A stretch of 63,952 nt of DNA. It comes from Pseudomonadota bacterium (lineage in GTDB: Bacteria; Myxococcota_A; UBA796; SXON01). A program made the position numbers and the translations under genes. Position 1 is the stretch's first letter. Each line of letters starts with the position of its first letter. This document shows, piece after piece, positions 41,047-50,200 of this stretch. The DNA lies in the NCBI GenBank assembly GCA_005778355.1, contig SXON01000047.1, positions 1 through 63,952 on the forward strand, read 5' to 3'. The notes beneath the pieces are model-generated. The model ran no database searches and was not told the origin of the DNA. It was given only the letters and a program-made list of their open reading frames with translations.

Positions 41047-44000
41047 ATGCTTGCCCTTCTGGTCGCCCTTGCTTGCGAAGTGCCGCTCGACACCGAAGAC
41101 GCCAAGGACACCGGCGCCGAAGCCGAGAGGAGCGACCTCGATGGCGACGGCTTCACCACCGAGGCGGGGGACTGCGACGACACCGATCCGGCCGCGTACC
41201 CCGGCATGACCGAGGACTGCGACGGCATCGACAACAACTGCGACGGGACGGTGGACGAGGGCTTCGAGGCCTACAAGGACGCCGACAGCGACGGCTTCGG
41301 CGACCCCACCCAGCCCATCGACTGCGAGGTCGACACCGGCAAGGTGACCAACGACGAGGATTGCGACGACGGCGACGGCAACGTGCACCCCGGGGCCGAG
41401 GAGGCCTGCAACGACATCGACGACGACTGCGACGGCGACATCGACGAGGGCGTGACCAGCACCTGGTATGCCGACGCCGACGAGGACGGCTTCGGCGATG
41501 CAAAGGTGGCCGTGGAGGCCTGCTCGGCGCCCGAACACTACGTGTCCCAGGCCAACGACTGCGACGACACTCGCGACGACGCCTTCCCCGCGGCGCCCGA
41601 GGTGTGCGACGAGATCGACAACGATTGCGACGGCAACGTGGACGAGGACGTGACGGTCGACTTCTACGCCGACACCGACGACGACGGCCACGGCGATGCG
41701 ACACAGGTTCAGGCCGCCTGCGCGCTCCCCACTGGATACTCAGCCTATAACGACGACTGTGATGACACATCGGCGAGTATCAGTCCCAGCGCGAGCGAGT
41801 CCTGCAACGGGGTAGACGACGACTGCGACGGCACCACCGACGAGCCCGATGCCGTGGATGCGTCCACATGGTACGACGACGTCGACGGCGACGGCTTCGG
41901 CGATAGCCGGGTGGCCACCACCGCCTGCGACCAGCCCTACGGCACGGTGGCCAACGGTCTCGACTGCAACGATGCCGACCCCGCGCTGAACCCGGGCACT
42001 GCCTGGTACATCGACGTGGACGGCGACGGCTACGGCTCCTCCGGCTACGTGCTCAACCAGTGCGAGTGGCCCTCGGGCTACGTGGCCGACAGCACCGACT
42101 GCGACGACACCGAGAGTAGCGTGAACCCAGGCGCCGCCGAGGCCTGCAACGAGTACGACGACGACTGCGACGGACTCGTCGACGACGACGACAGCCCGGT
42201 CGACCCGAGCACCTGGTACGCCGACGCGGATGGCGACAACTACGGCGACGAAACAACGACGGCAACCGCATGTAACATGCCTATCGACTATGTTTCCGAT
42301 GGCACGGACTGCGATGATACATCCGCAGATGTATCACCCGCAGCGAGCGAGCTATGCAACGGCATCGATGACGACTGCGATGGTCTGGTCGACGACGACG
42401 ACACGCCAACCGACCCCTCCACCTGGTACGTCGACACCGACGGCGACGGCTACGGGGATGATACATCGAGTGTATCAGCCTGTAACCAGCCTAGTGGCAC
42501 AGTTTCCTCGAGCGGAGACTGCGATGACACATCGACGGATGTATCACCGGTCGCCAGCGAGGCCTGGTATGACGGCGTGGACAGCGACTGCGACGGCACC
42601 GAGGACCCCAGCGTCTGCGACTCGGTACCAGGGGCCTCCACGGTGGCTACCGACGCCGCCTGCGTGGCCAGCTTCGGGACGAGCTGGACCGTGGCCACCG
42701 AGTGGACGACCGACAGCACGAGCTACACCTTCGACACCGCCGACAACTACACCGAGGTGATGGCCACGCCCGCCGTGGGCAACCTCACCGACGACAACGG
42801 CGACGGGGCCATCAACCAGGGCGACGTGCCCGACGTCGTCTTCGCGACCTTCAAGGGGAGCGGGTACTCTTCGGCCGGCTACCTCCGCCTGGTGTCGGGC
42901 GACAGCGGCGAGGAGATCACCACCATCAGCAGCGCCACCGTCGGCAGCACGAGCTACTCGGTGGGGGGCACGAGCTCCGTGGCCCTCGGCGACCTCGAGG
43001 GCGACGGCTCACCGGACATCGTGGCGGTGAGCACGGGTGGCGATATCCTTGCCTTCGAGGCGGATGGATCGACGAAGTGGGTGTACGACACGAGCAAGAG
43101 CCAGTACATCGCGCCCTTCATCGCCGATATGGACGGTGACGGCCTCGCCGAGGTGACCGCGGGCACCACCGTGCTCGACGCCTACGGCAACCTCGTGTCC
43201 ACCTGCACGGCCTTCAGCGACGGCTACTACGGGCTGGCGGCCGATATCAACGCCGACGGGCAGCTCGACCTGGTGGGCGGCGACGGCGCCTGCGAGCTCG
43301 ACGGTACCGTGCTCTTCACGTCGACGCGCACCACTGGCTTCGCCGCGGTGGGCGAGTTCGACGGCGACGCGGAGCTCGAGGTCGTCAACGCCGATCGCAG
43401 CAACGACCGGGTGGACCTGCTCGACGACGACGGCACGCTCTTGTGGTCCACCGGCGTCTCGGGCGGCGGGGGCGGCCCACCGGTGGTGGGCGACTTCGAC
43501 GGCGACGGTGAGCTCGAGATCGGCGTGGGCGGCGCCACGCGTTTCACGGTTTTCGAGGCCGATGGCTCGCGGCTCTGGCAGGCCACGGTGGACGATAGCT
43601 CCTCGGAGTCCTGCGGCGCCACGGCCTTTGACTTCGACGCCGACGGTGCGCTCGAGATCGTGTACGCCGAAGAAGGCGATCTCTACATCTTCGACGGCGC
43701 TTCTGGCTCCACGCTCTACACCACCACCAGTCATGCGAGCGGCACCTTGCGCGAGGAGCCGATCGTGGTGGACGTCGACCGCGACGGCCAGGCGGAGATC
43801 GTGCTCGCCAGCAACGACTACGCCTTTTCCGGCTGGGACGGCATCCACGTGCTCGGCGCCGCCGACGGGGAGTGGCCGAGCGCCCGCAACCACTTCAACC
43901 AGCACGCCTACCTGGTCGACACCTGGGACGACGACTTGCTGGCGAATGATCCAGCGATCGCGTGGACGGACTGGTCGATGACCCGCGGACAGAAGGGCTA

Positions 44001-44355
44001 CACCGACGCCCCCGCCGCCGTGGCCGACCTCGAGGTGACCCTCCTCGGCACCTGCGCCGATTGCGACGCGGGGACCGCCATGGTCTACGCCATCGTCGAC
44101 AACACCGGCCTGGTGTTCGCCCCGGCCGGGGTGACGGTGAGCCTGTACGCGGTGTCGGGCGCCTCGGAGACCCTGCTCGGGAGCGAGACGCTGGGTGGCC
44201 CGGTCGAACCGGGCGACCGCACCGCGCCCATCGAGTTCAGCATCCTCGTGTCGGACATCGGCAGTGACGGCCTCCGCGCCGAGGTGGAGGGCGCAGCCCG
44301 CGAGTGCGACGAGACCGACAATGTCGACGCGGATAACGACACGCTCTGCCCCTAG
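41047..44355 (+). CDS. MopE-like surface lipoprotein: Asp/Cys metal-binding repeats, FG-GAP/VCBS propeller, CARDB-like end
   Basis: 1102 residues. MLALLVALAC is the lipoprotein signal. Residues ~30-520 hold about ten repeats of the putative metal-binding motif (DCDDTDPAAYPG ... EDCDGIDNNCDGTVDEG; DGDGFTT). These are known from MopE/SpaM-like proteins and thrombospondin-type-3-like Ca2+ loops, and probably bind calcium or copper. Residues ~560-960 contain FG-GAP-type repeats (GDVPDVVFATFKG, DGDGELEIGVGG) forming a beta-propeller. The last ~110 residues form a CARDB-like domain with CADC and an ECDETDN loop. It probably sits on the cell surface. The stop is a CTAG shared with the convergent DUF808 gene. 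Several repeats contain unusual AT-rich codons and palindromes. Confidence 0.9.
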   Translation: MLALLVALACEVPLDTEDAKDTGAEAERSDLDGDGFTTEAGDCDDTDPAAYPGMTEDCDGIDNNCDGTVDEGFEAYKDADSDGFGDPTQPIDCEVDTGKVTNDEDCDDGDGNVHPGAEEACNDIDDDCDGDIDEGVTSTWYADADEDGFGDAKVAVEACSAPEHYVSQANDCDDTRDDAFPAAPEVCDEIDNDCDGNVDEDVTVDFYADTDDDGHGDATQVQAACALPTGYSAYNDDCDDTSASISPSASESCNGVDDDCDGTTDEPDAVDASTWYDDVDGDGFGDSRVATTACDQPYGTVANGLDCNDADPALNPGTAWYIDVDGDGYGSSGYVLNQCEWPSGYVADSTDCDDTESSVNPGAAEACNEYDDDCDGLVDDDDSPVDPSTWYADADGDNYGDETTTATACNMPIDYVSDGTDCDDTSADVSPAASELCNGIDDDCDGLVDDDDTPTDPSTWYVDTDGDGYGDDTSSVSACNQPSGTVSSSGDCDDTSTDVSPVASEAWYDGVDSDCDGTEDPSVCDSVPGASTVATDAACVASFGTSWTVATEWTTDSTSYTFDTADNYTEVMATPAVGNLTDDNGDGAINQGDVPDVVFATFKGSGYSSAGYLRLVSGDSGEEITTISSATVGSTSYSVGGTSSVALGDLEGDGSPDIVAVSTGGDILAFEADGSTKWVYDTSKSQYIAPFIADMDGDGLAEVTAGTTVLDAYGNLVSTCTAFSDGYYGLAADINADGQLDLVGGDGACELDGTVLFTSTRTTGFAAVGEFDGDAELEVVNADRSNDRVDLLDDDGTLLWSTGVSGGGGGPPVVGDFDGDGELEIGVGGATRFTVFEADGSRLWQATVDDSSSESCGATAFDFDADGALEIVYAEEGDLYIFDGASGSTLYTTTSHASGTLREEPIVVDVDRDGQAEIVLASNDYAFSGWDGIHVLGAADGEWPSARNHFNQHAYLVDTWDDDLLANDPAIAWTDWSMTRGQKGYTDAPAAVADLEVTLLGTCADCDAGTAMVYAIVDNTGLVFAPAGVTVSLYAVSGASETLLGSETLGGPVEPGDRTAPIEFSILVSDIGSDGLRAEVEGAARECDETDNVDADNDTLCP
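41763..42546 (+). repeat. Four palindromic AT-rich segments inside the MopE-like repeats
   Basis: Hairpin-like sites recur at the same point of four protein repeats: 41763-41782 (degenerate), 42315-42336 (TGATACATC-CGCA-GATGTATCA, perfect 9-bp arms), 42459-42477 (TGATACA-TCGAG-TGTATCA), and 42525-42546 (one mismatch). They encode Thr-Ser-x-Val-Ser with rare codons ACA, GTA and TCA, against the GC-rich codon choice of the rest of the gene. The frame stays open. Confidence 0.7.
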
Positions 44356-45248
44356 GCGGGACGCTTGATCCGCGCTTGGATGGCTTTGATGCCGCCTAGC
44401 AGCCCGATGATGAGCACCCCGGCCAGCATGCCGGCGACAAACTGGGCCAGCACCATCAAGAGTCCATGGAGCGGCAGGGCCTCGAGCGCGTGCTCCACCG
44501 CGTGGTGCGCGCCGGGGATGCCCTCGAGGAGAATGCCGCCGCCCACCACCAGCATCGCGGCGGTGCCGACGACGGAGATCGTGCGCATCAGCGAGGGTGC
44601 GAAGCGGAGAATCAGGCGCCCCATCCAGGCACGTTTCTGTCCCCGGATGGCGAGGTACTCGCCGAAGTCGTCGAGCTTGATGAGGCCGGCCACGATCCCG
44701 TACACCCCGATGGTCATCACCACCGAGATCGCGTACATCACCCCCACCTGGGTGAGCAGCGGCTCGGCCTTGATCTGTCCCAGGGTGAGCGCGAGGATCT
44801 CGGCGGAGAGCACCAGGTCGGTGCGAATCGCCCCCTTCACGCGCAGTTGTTCGAAGGCGACGGGGTCGGCCACGTCGAGCTTGCCGTCGTCGTCCTCGTC
44901 GCCATCGGGCGGGCGCAGCTTGTGCAGCACTTTTTCCGCGCCCTCGTAGGCGAGGAAAGCACCACCGAACATCAAAATGGGGGTGATCGACCAGGGCGCG
45001 ATGGCGTTGAGCGCCAGCGCCGAGGGGGCAAGAATCACCGCCTTGTTGAAGAATGAGCCGCGGGCCACCGCCAGCACCACGGGGATCTCTCGCTGGCGCT
45101 GGATGCCGACCGCCTGCTCGGCCGTCACTGCCATGTCGTCGGTGACGATGCCCGAGGACTTCTTGGCCGCCAACGCAGTGAGCGTGCCCACGTGGTCGGC
45201 GATGGAGGTGATGTCGTCGAGCAGCGCGATGAGGCCCGTGGCGGCCAT
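44352..45248 (-). CDS. DUF808 family inner-membrane protein (YedI-like)
   Basis: 298 residues, close to family length. It starts GLIALLDDITSIADHVGTLTALAAKKSSGIVTDDMAVTAEQAVG, the characteristic DUF808 N-terminus, followed by about six membrane segments (MFGGAFLAYEGAEKVL, VGVMYAISVVMTIGVYGIVAG, LLMVLAQFVAGMLAGVLIIGLLGG). An acidic DGDEDDDGKLD insert lies in the loop after the first helices. Function is unknown across the family. ATG at 45248 with GGAG 8 nt upstream. Located 30 bp downstream of the NAD-kinase-like gene on the same strand. Confidence 0.9.
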   Translation of the reverse strand: MAATGLIALLDDITSIADHVGTLTALAAKKSSGIVTDDMAVTAEQAVGIQRQREIPVVLAVARGSFFNKAVILAPSALALNAIAPWSITPILMFGGAFLAYEGAEKVLHKLRPPDGDEDDDGKLDVADPVAFEQLRVKGAIRTDLVLSAEILALTLGQIKAEPLLTQVGVMYAISVVMTIGVYGIVAGLIKLDDFGEYLAIRGQKRAWMGRLILRFAPSLMRTISVVGTAAMLVVGGGILLEGIPGAHHAVEHALEALPLHGLLMVLAQFVAGMLAGVLIIGLLGGIKAIQARIKRPA

Positions 45249-45278
45249 CGGGGGTCTCCGGGGAGGCGAGCGCGGGGA

Positions 45279-46214
45279 CTAACGGGCCGGGGGCGAGCGA
45301 CGAACGCGAGCGCCCACCAGCGCGAGGCGGCGGCTACACACCGTGACCTCGACAGACTGCCCCGAAGGGAGATCCAGACTGTCGGCCTCGATGCCATCGC
45401 CGAACACTGTGCCGCCGGTGCCCATCTCCGAGGAGAGTCGCAGGCTCTCACCCGGGCCTATGCGCCCAAAGTTGAGGTTGCAGCCCGTAGACACCGAGGG
45501 GAAGGGCTCACGGACGAACCACGCCAGCGAGGGCTCGTCGATCGCGGGCAAGTCCGACAGACCCCGCTGCGTGGCGATCGAGCGCCCCCAGCCGGAGCAG
45601 CCCGTGCCCGTGGACACGATCACCCCCGAGGAGGACTGCCGCTCCGTGCCGCCCCCGGCGCTGAGCACGTAGACCGCCGACTGGTGCGTCTTGTGTCCAA
45701 GAAAAACCTCGTTGAGCGCGCGGATTACCATGCCGTCGCCGCGCCGTGCCTCCACCAGGGTGCGGGTTTCGCGGGCGTAGGTGGCGTTGGCCGGCTCGCC
45801 GGAGAGGGCGAAGTGCACCGCCCCGGCGGCGTGTCCCGATGTGAGCGAGCAGAGCACGCCATCGTAGCGCCTCGGGTCGGGGTTGATGCCCACCACCGGC
45901 TGGCCGTCGAGGTACTTCGCCACGTTGGCCACCAGCCCGTCCTGGCCCACGGCGAGGATCACGTCGTCGGGGTGAAACACGAAGCGGTCGAGCTCGTCGC
46001 GGTCGATGAGCACGCGGCGAACCTCGGCCCCGAAGTAGGAGAGCGACACCGCCACCGCCGTCGCTTGTGACTTCGCCGTCGCGTCGAAACCGTCGATCTC
46101 GAGCCCCTGGCCCCGCAGGAAGAACTCGGCTTGTCCCCGGGTGCCGTGGCGGGCCACCAGGTGGTCGAGCGGCGTCTTGCGGGTAACGACGACGACGCGG
46201 AAATCGCGCTTCAC
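45279..46214 (-). CDS. NAD kinase-like protein with variant GQDG motif
   Basis: 311 residues. The diacylglycerol/NAD-kinase fold is clear: VILAVGQDGLVANVAKYLDGQPVVGINPDP replaces the canonical GGDG(T) loop with GQDG, ALNEVFLG carries the Asn-Glu pair, and SSGVIVSTGTGCSGWGRSI is the glycine-rich C-terminal strand. It should phosphorylate NAD(H) or a related small molecule, although the Gly-to-Gln change in the active-site loop marks a separate subfamily. GTG at 46214 overlaps the SPFH gene stop as GTGA, so the two proteins are made together and may act together. An 86-residue upstream in-frame extension overlaps the SPFH gene and is rejected. Confidence 0.88.
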   Translation of the reverse strand: MKRDFRVVVVTRKTPLDHLVARHGTRGQAEFFLRGQGLEIDGFDATAKSQATAVAVSLSYFGAEVRRVLIDRDELDRFVFHPDDVILAVGQDGLVANVAKYLDGQPVVGINPDPRRYDGVLCSLTSGHAAGAVHFALSGEPANATYARETRTLVEARRGDGMVIRALNEVFLGHKTHQSAVYVLSAGGGTERQSSSGVIVSTGTGCSGWGRSIATQRGLSDLPAIDEPSLAWFVREPFPSVSTGCNLNFGRIGPGESLRLSSEMGTGGTVFGDGIEADSLDLPSGQSVEVTVCSRRLALVGARVRRSPPAR

Positions 46215-47251
46215 TTGTCGGCCACTCGCCTCAAGAGCTCGGTGAAGCTGCTGCCCAGCAGATCGGGACTGACGTTGAGGTGGTTGATGGTCTGGATCTT
46301 GCCCGCGAGCTGCTGCGCCGCGAGCACGGCCCCCACCGAGGCCGGCAAGTTCTCGTAGAGAGACAGGCGACGGGCCTCGGCGTCGATGTCGACCTGCCAC
46401 AGGGCCTGCTTGCCCTGGGCCTCGGCGCGGGACTTCGACTCGATGGCGTGGGCCGCCGTTTCCGCGGCGATGCGATCGCGTTCGGCCTGTCCCTGCGCTC
46501 GGGCGCGCTCCGACTCCGCCTCGTGACGCACCCGCGACAGCGCGTTGGTGCCGGTCTGGATGATGAGCTGCTCTTCCTTTCGGGCAAGCTCAATCTGGTT
46601 GTTGAGCTCGTTCTCCTTGATGGCCCGCTCTTTCTCCACGGCGAGGGCACGTCGAGAGAAGGTGGCCTCGTCGGCCTTGGTCTGGATCGCCTCGCGGGTG
46701 GGCGTTTGCAGGGCCTTTTCCACCTCGGCGGTGGGGGCCACGCGCACCACGTGCACGCTCACGGTGAGGAGCCCCATCTCGGTGATCTCGGTGTCGGCCC
46801 GAAGCGCCGCCTCCACCTTGCGCCCGAGCGCCTCGGCGCCCGACTGCGCCGCCTCGGCCACGGTCATGCCGGTGAGCACCGCGCGCGCCGGGGCCGCCGC
46901 CCGCTGGGCCCAGAAGCTGGCGAGCTTCTGCAGGGGTTCTTCCTGCCACGCGCCGCGGTTGAGCTCGATGGCGAAGTTCACGCGCTTCGCCGCCTCTTCC
47001 GGCTTCTCGCAGCGGTAGCGCACGGTGATCTGCACGCTCACCTCCTGGAAGTCGGCGGTGCGCTCCACCACCATGAAGGTGGTCTCGATGTCTTCCACCG
47101 GCACCTGCGCCACCGAGGCCGAGAGCGGCAAGAACCAGTAGGCGAGCCCGGCGCCCTGCGCCGCGAGGGCGCCGTTCTTGAAGTGGAGGATGTACTGGTT
47201 GGGCTCAGCGCGAAGGTGGGCGACGAGCGGGTAGCGGGAGACGGTGGCCAT
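46211..47251 (-). CDS. SPFH/band-7 domain protein
   Basis: 346 residues. The SPFH domain occupies the first ~190 residues (VPVEDIETTFMVVERTADFQEVSVQITVRYRCEKPEEAAKRVNF), followed by a long Ala/Glu/Arg coiled coil (EKERAIKENELNNQIELARKEEQLIIQ, ESERARAQGQAERDRIAAE). There is no N-terminal membrane helix, unlike classical stomatins, so it is cytoplasmic or peripherally attached. SPFH proteins build oligomeric rings or lattices at membranes. It is coupled to the NAD-kinase-like gene by GTGA, and starts 9 nt after the imuB-dnaE2 stop, so read-through from the SOS unit is possible. TAGATT lies 6 nt before its ATG and overlaps that stop codon. Confidence 0.9.
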   Translation of the reverse strand: MATVSRYPLVAHLRAEPNQYILHFKNGALAAQGAGLAYWFLPLSASVAQVPVEDIETTFMVVERTADFQEVSVQITVRYRCEKPEEAAKRVNFAIELNRGAWQEEPLQKLASFWAQRAAAPARAVLTGMTVAEAAQSGAEALGRKVEAALRADTEITEMGLLTVSVHVVRVAPTAEVEKALQTPTREAIQTKADEATFSRRALAVEKERAIKENELNNQIELARKEEQLIIQTGTNALSRVRHEAESERARAQGQAERDRIAAETAAHAIESKSRAEAQGKQALWQVDIDAEARRLSLYENLPASVGAVLAAQQLAGKIQTINHLNVSPDLLGSSFTELLRRVADK

Positions 47252-47257
47252 CGGCCG

Positions 47258-47263
47258 AATCTA
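47258..47263 (-). promoter_or_regulatory. Putative -10 box (TAGATT) of the SPFH gene, overlapping the imuB-dnaE2 stop codon
   Basis: Minus-strand TAGATT, CGGCCG, ATG at 47251: again exactly 6 nt. The first three bases are the TAG stop of the upstream gene. Confidence 0.45.
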
Positions 47264-50200
47264 GTGAAAATCTCGACTGCGGGCCACGATGTCGGCCCCG
47301 ATGGTCATGGGACGAACGTGCTTGGCCACGATGCTGATGGCGCCATCCATGCGCTGCAGCACCCCCCGGATACGCAACAATCGCTCGGTGCGGATGGTGG
47401 TGCGCTGCCGCTTGTAGAGCTTGGGCCACACCACCACGTTGGCGGTGCCCGTCTCGTCTTCCAGCATCAGGAAGATGACACCGGACGCGGTGTCGGGTCG
47501 CTGGCGCACGCCCACCAGGCCCGCGATCACCACCGGGCTCCCGTCGGGTAACTCGTAGAGCCGCGACAAGGGCACCACCTGGTCGCGCTCCAACTCTGGA
47601 CGCGCCAGGGCGAGCGGGTGGGTGCCCGGCTTGAGCCCCACGGTGGCGTAGTCGGCCTGCATGTCTTCCGCCGGCGTGGCCGCAGGCAACTCGGCGTCGG
47701 ACTCGCGGGACAACCGCGCGAACATGCCCGGCCAGAGACCATCGGTCGCGAAGGCCATTGCCCGGCGGGGCTGGGGCTCCGCCGGCCGTTCAGCCGTGGC
47801 TGAGGTGGCCGGGAGCCAACGCAAGGCGTCGGCCCGCGCCAGGGCGCGGAGGGCACCGCGGTCGAGTCCGCCGCGATCGAGCCCTGTCCGAACGGCGAGA
47901 TCGGGCAGGCTGTCGAAAACACGCTCGCCGCGGGCCCTGACGACCAATCGGCCGTCCGTCTCGCCCAGACCCTTCACGAGGCGTAATCCGAGGCGGATGG
48001 CGGGCCCGTCGCTCCCCGGTTCCAGCGTGCAATCCCAGTCTGACACGGTGACATCCACCGGACGCACCTCAACGCCGTGCCTTTCAATATCGGCCACGAG
48101 CGTGCGCGGCGCGTAGAAACCCATCGGCTGGCTGTTGATCAGCGCGGCGGTAAAGGCCGCCGGAAAAAAACAGCGCTGCCAAGCCGACACGTACACGAGG
48201 TGAGCGAAGCTGGCGGCGTGCGACTCGGGAAAACCGTACTCGGCGAAGCCTTGGATTTGTTTACACACGCGCTCGGCATACTCGGGCTCGAGGCCGTTGG
48301 ACAAGAGCCCCTTCATCAGTCGCTCGGTGAGCTCGCCGAGCCCCCCGCGCTTGCGCCAGGCGCCCATCGCGCGGCGCAGCTGATCGGCCTCGCCCGGCGT
48401 GAATCCTCCCACGGCCACCGCCATCGCCATGACTTGTTCCTGAAAGATGGGCACCCCCAGCGTTCGCTCGAGGATGGGCAAGAGCCGCGGGTCGGCGTAC
48501 TCCACCTCTTCTAGCCCCTGCCGACGCCGCAGGTAGGGGTGCACCATGCCGCCCTGGATGGGGCCAGGGCGAACCACCGACACCTCGATCACCAGGTCGT
48601 AGAAGTTTTTCGGCTTGAGCCTCGGCAACATGCCCTGCTGCGCCCGGCTCTCCACCTGAAAGACGCCGATGCTGTCGGCCTCGCCGAGCATGGCGTAGAC
48701 GGCTGGGTCTTCCCGGGGGACGGTGCCGAGGTCGTAGTGTTGTCCCGTGCTGGCGCGCACGAGATCGAAACACTTGCGGATGGCCGTCAACATGCCGAGG
48801 GCAAGGCAGTCCACCTTCACGAAACCGAGCTCGTCGATGTCGTCCTTGTCCCACTGGATCACGGTGCGGCCGGCCAGGGTGGCGGGCTCGACCGGGGCCC
48901 GGTCGACCAGCGGGCCGTCGCTGATCACAAAACCGCCGACGTGGATCGACGTGTGCCGCGGGAAGCCCTGGATCTCGCGGCCGAGGCGCATCGCGAGCGA
49001 CACTCGACCGTCTGCCGGGTCGAGACCGGCTTCCTTGAGCACCTCGTCGCCCTCGGCAAGCTTGCCCCAGGAGTCGAGCAAACCGCACAGTCGATCCACC
49101 TGGTCGAGGCCGAGGCCACAGGCCTTGCCCACGTCGCGCACGGCGGATCGTCCCCGGTAGCTGATGATCTCGTTGACCATCGCCGCGCGGTCGCGACCAT
49201 ACTTCTGGTAGCAATACTGGATCACCTCCTCGCGGCGCTCGTGCTCGAAGTCCACGTCGAGGTCGGGCGGCTCGCCCCGCTCCTCGGAGATGAATCGCTC
49301 GAAGAGCAGCGAGGAATGGGCCGGATCCACCGAGGTGATGCCGAGCGCGAAACACACTGCCGAGTTGGCGGCGCTCCCTCGCCCCTGGCAGAGGATGCCG
49401 CGGCCGCGCGCGAAGCGGACGATGTCGTTGACGGTGAGGAAGTAGGCGGCGAAGCCAAGACGTTCCACCACGCCGAGCTCGTACTCCACCTGCCGCGCCA
49501 CCTTCTCGGGCACCACCGCGCCGTAGCGGGTCATCAGCCCCCGACGCACCAGCTCACGCAGCCAGGCCTGCGCGGAGTAGCCGCTCGGCACCACCTCGCG
49601 CGGGTACTGGTAGGTGAGCTCCTTCAGCGAGAACTGGCAGCGACCGGCGATCTCGATCGTCCGGTCGACCAGCTCGGGCCAGCGCGCAAAACGACGCGCC
49701 ATCTCGGCGGGACCATGCAAAGCGCGCTCGGCGTTGGGTTGGAGGCGGCGGCCCGCCTGGTCGAGCGTGAGGCCGAGGCGAATACAGGCGAGGATGTCTT
49801 GCAAGGGCTGGCGCGCGCGATCGTGGAAGAGCACGTCGCCCACCGCCACGCAGGGGAGGTCCTGGGCCACCAGCGCGTGGATACGCGCGTCTTCGCCGGG
49901 GTCGAGGCGTCGCGACACCGCGCGGTAGAGGCGGTCGCCCACGGCGTCGCGCAAAGGATCGAGCGCCGAGGCCGACCAGTTGCCCCGAGCCAGCAAGATG
50001 AGGCCCGCGTTGTCGGCGAGCAGCGCGTTGATGGGGAGACGGGGCCAGCCCTTGCCCATGTGTTGACCGGCGGCGAGAGTGGCGGCGTCGGGCACGAGCG
50101 GGTCGGCGTGGCGAGGATCGCCGGGGATGCCGATGGAGAAAACATCGAGGCTCGATTGGCCGGGGGGCAAGCGCTCGGCGCTCAGCAAGCGACAGAGGCT

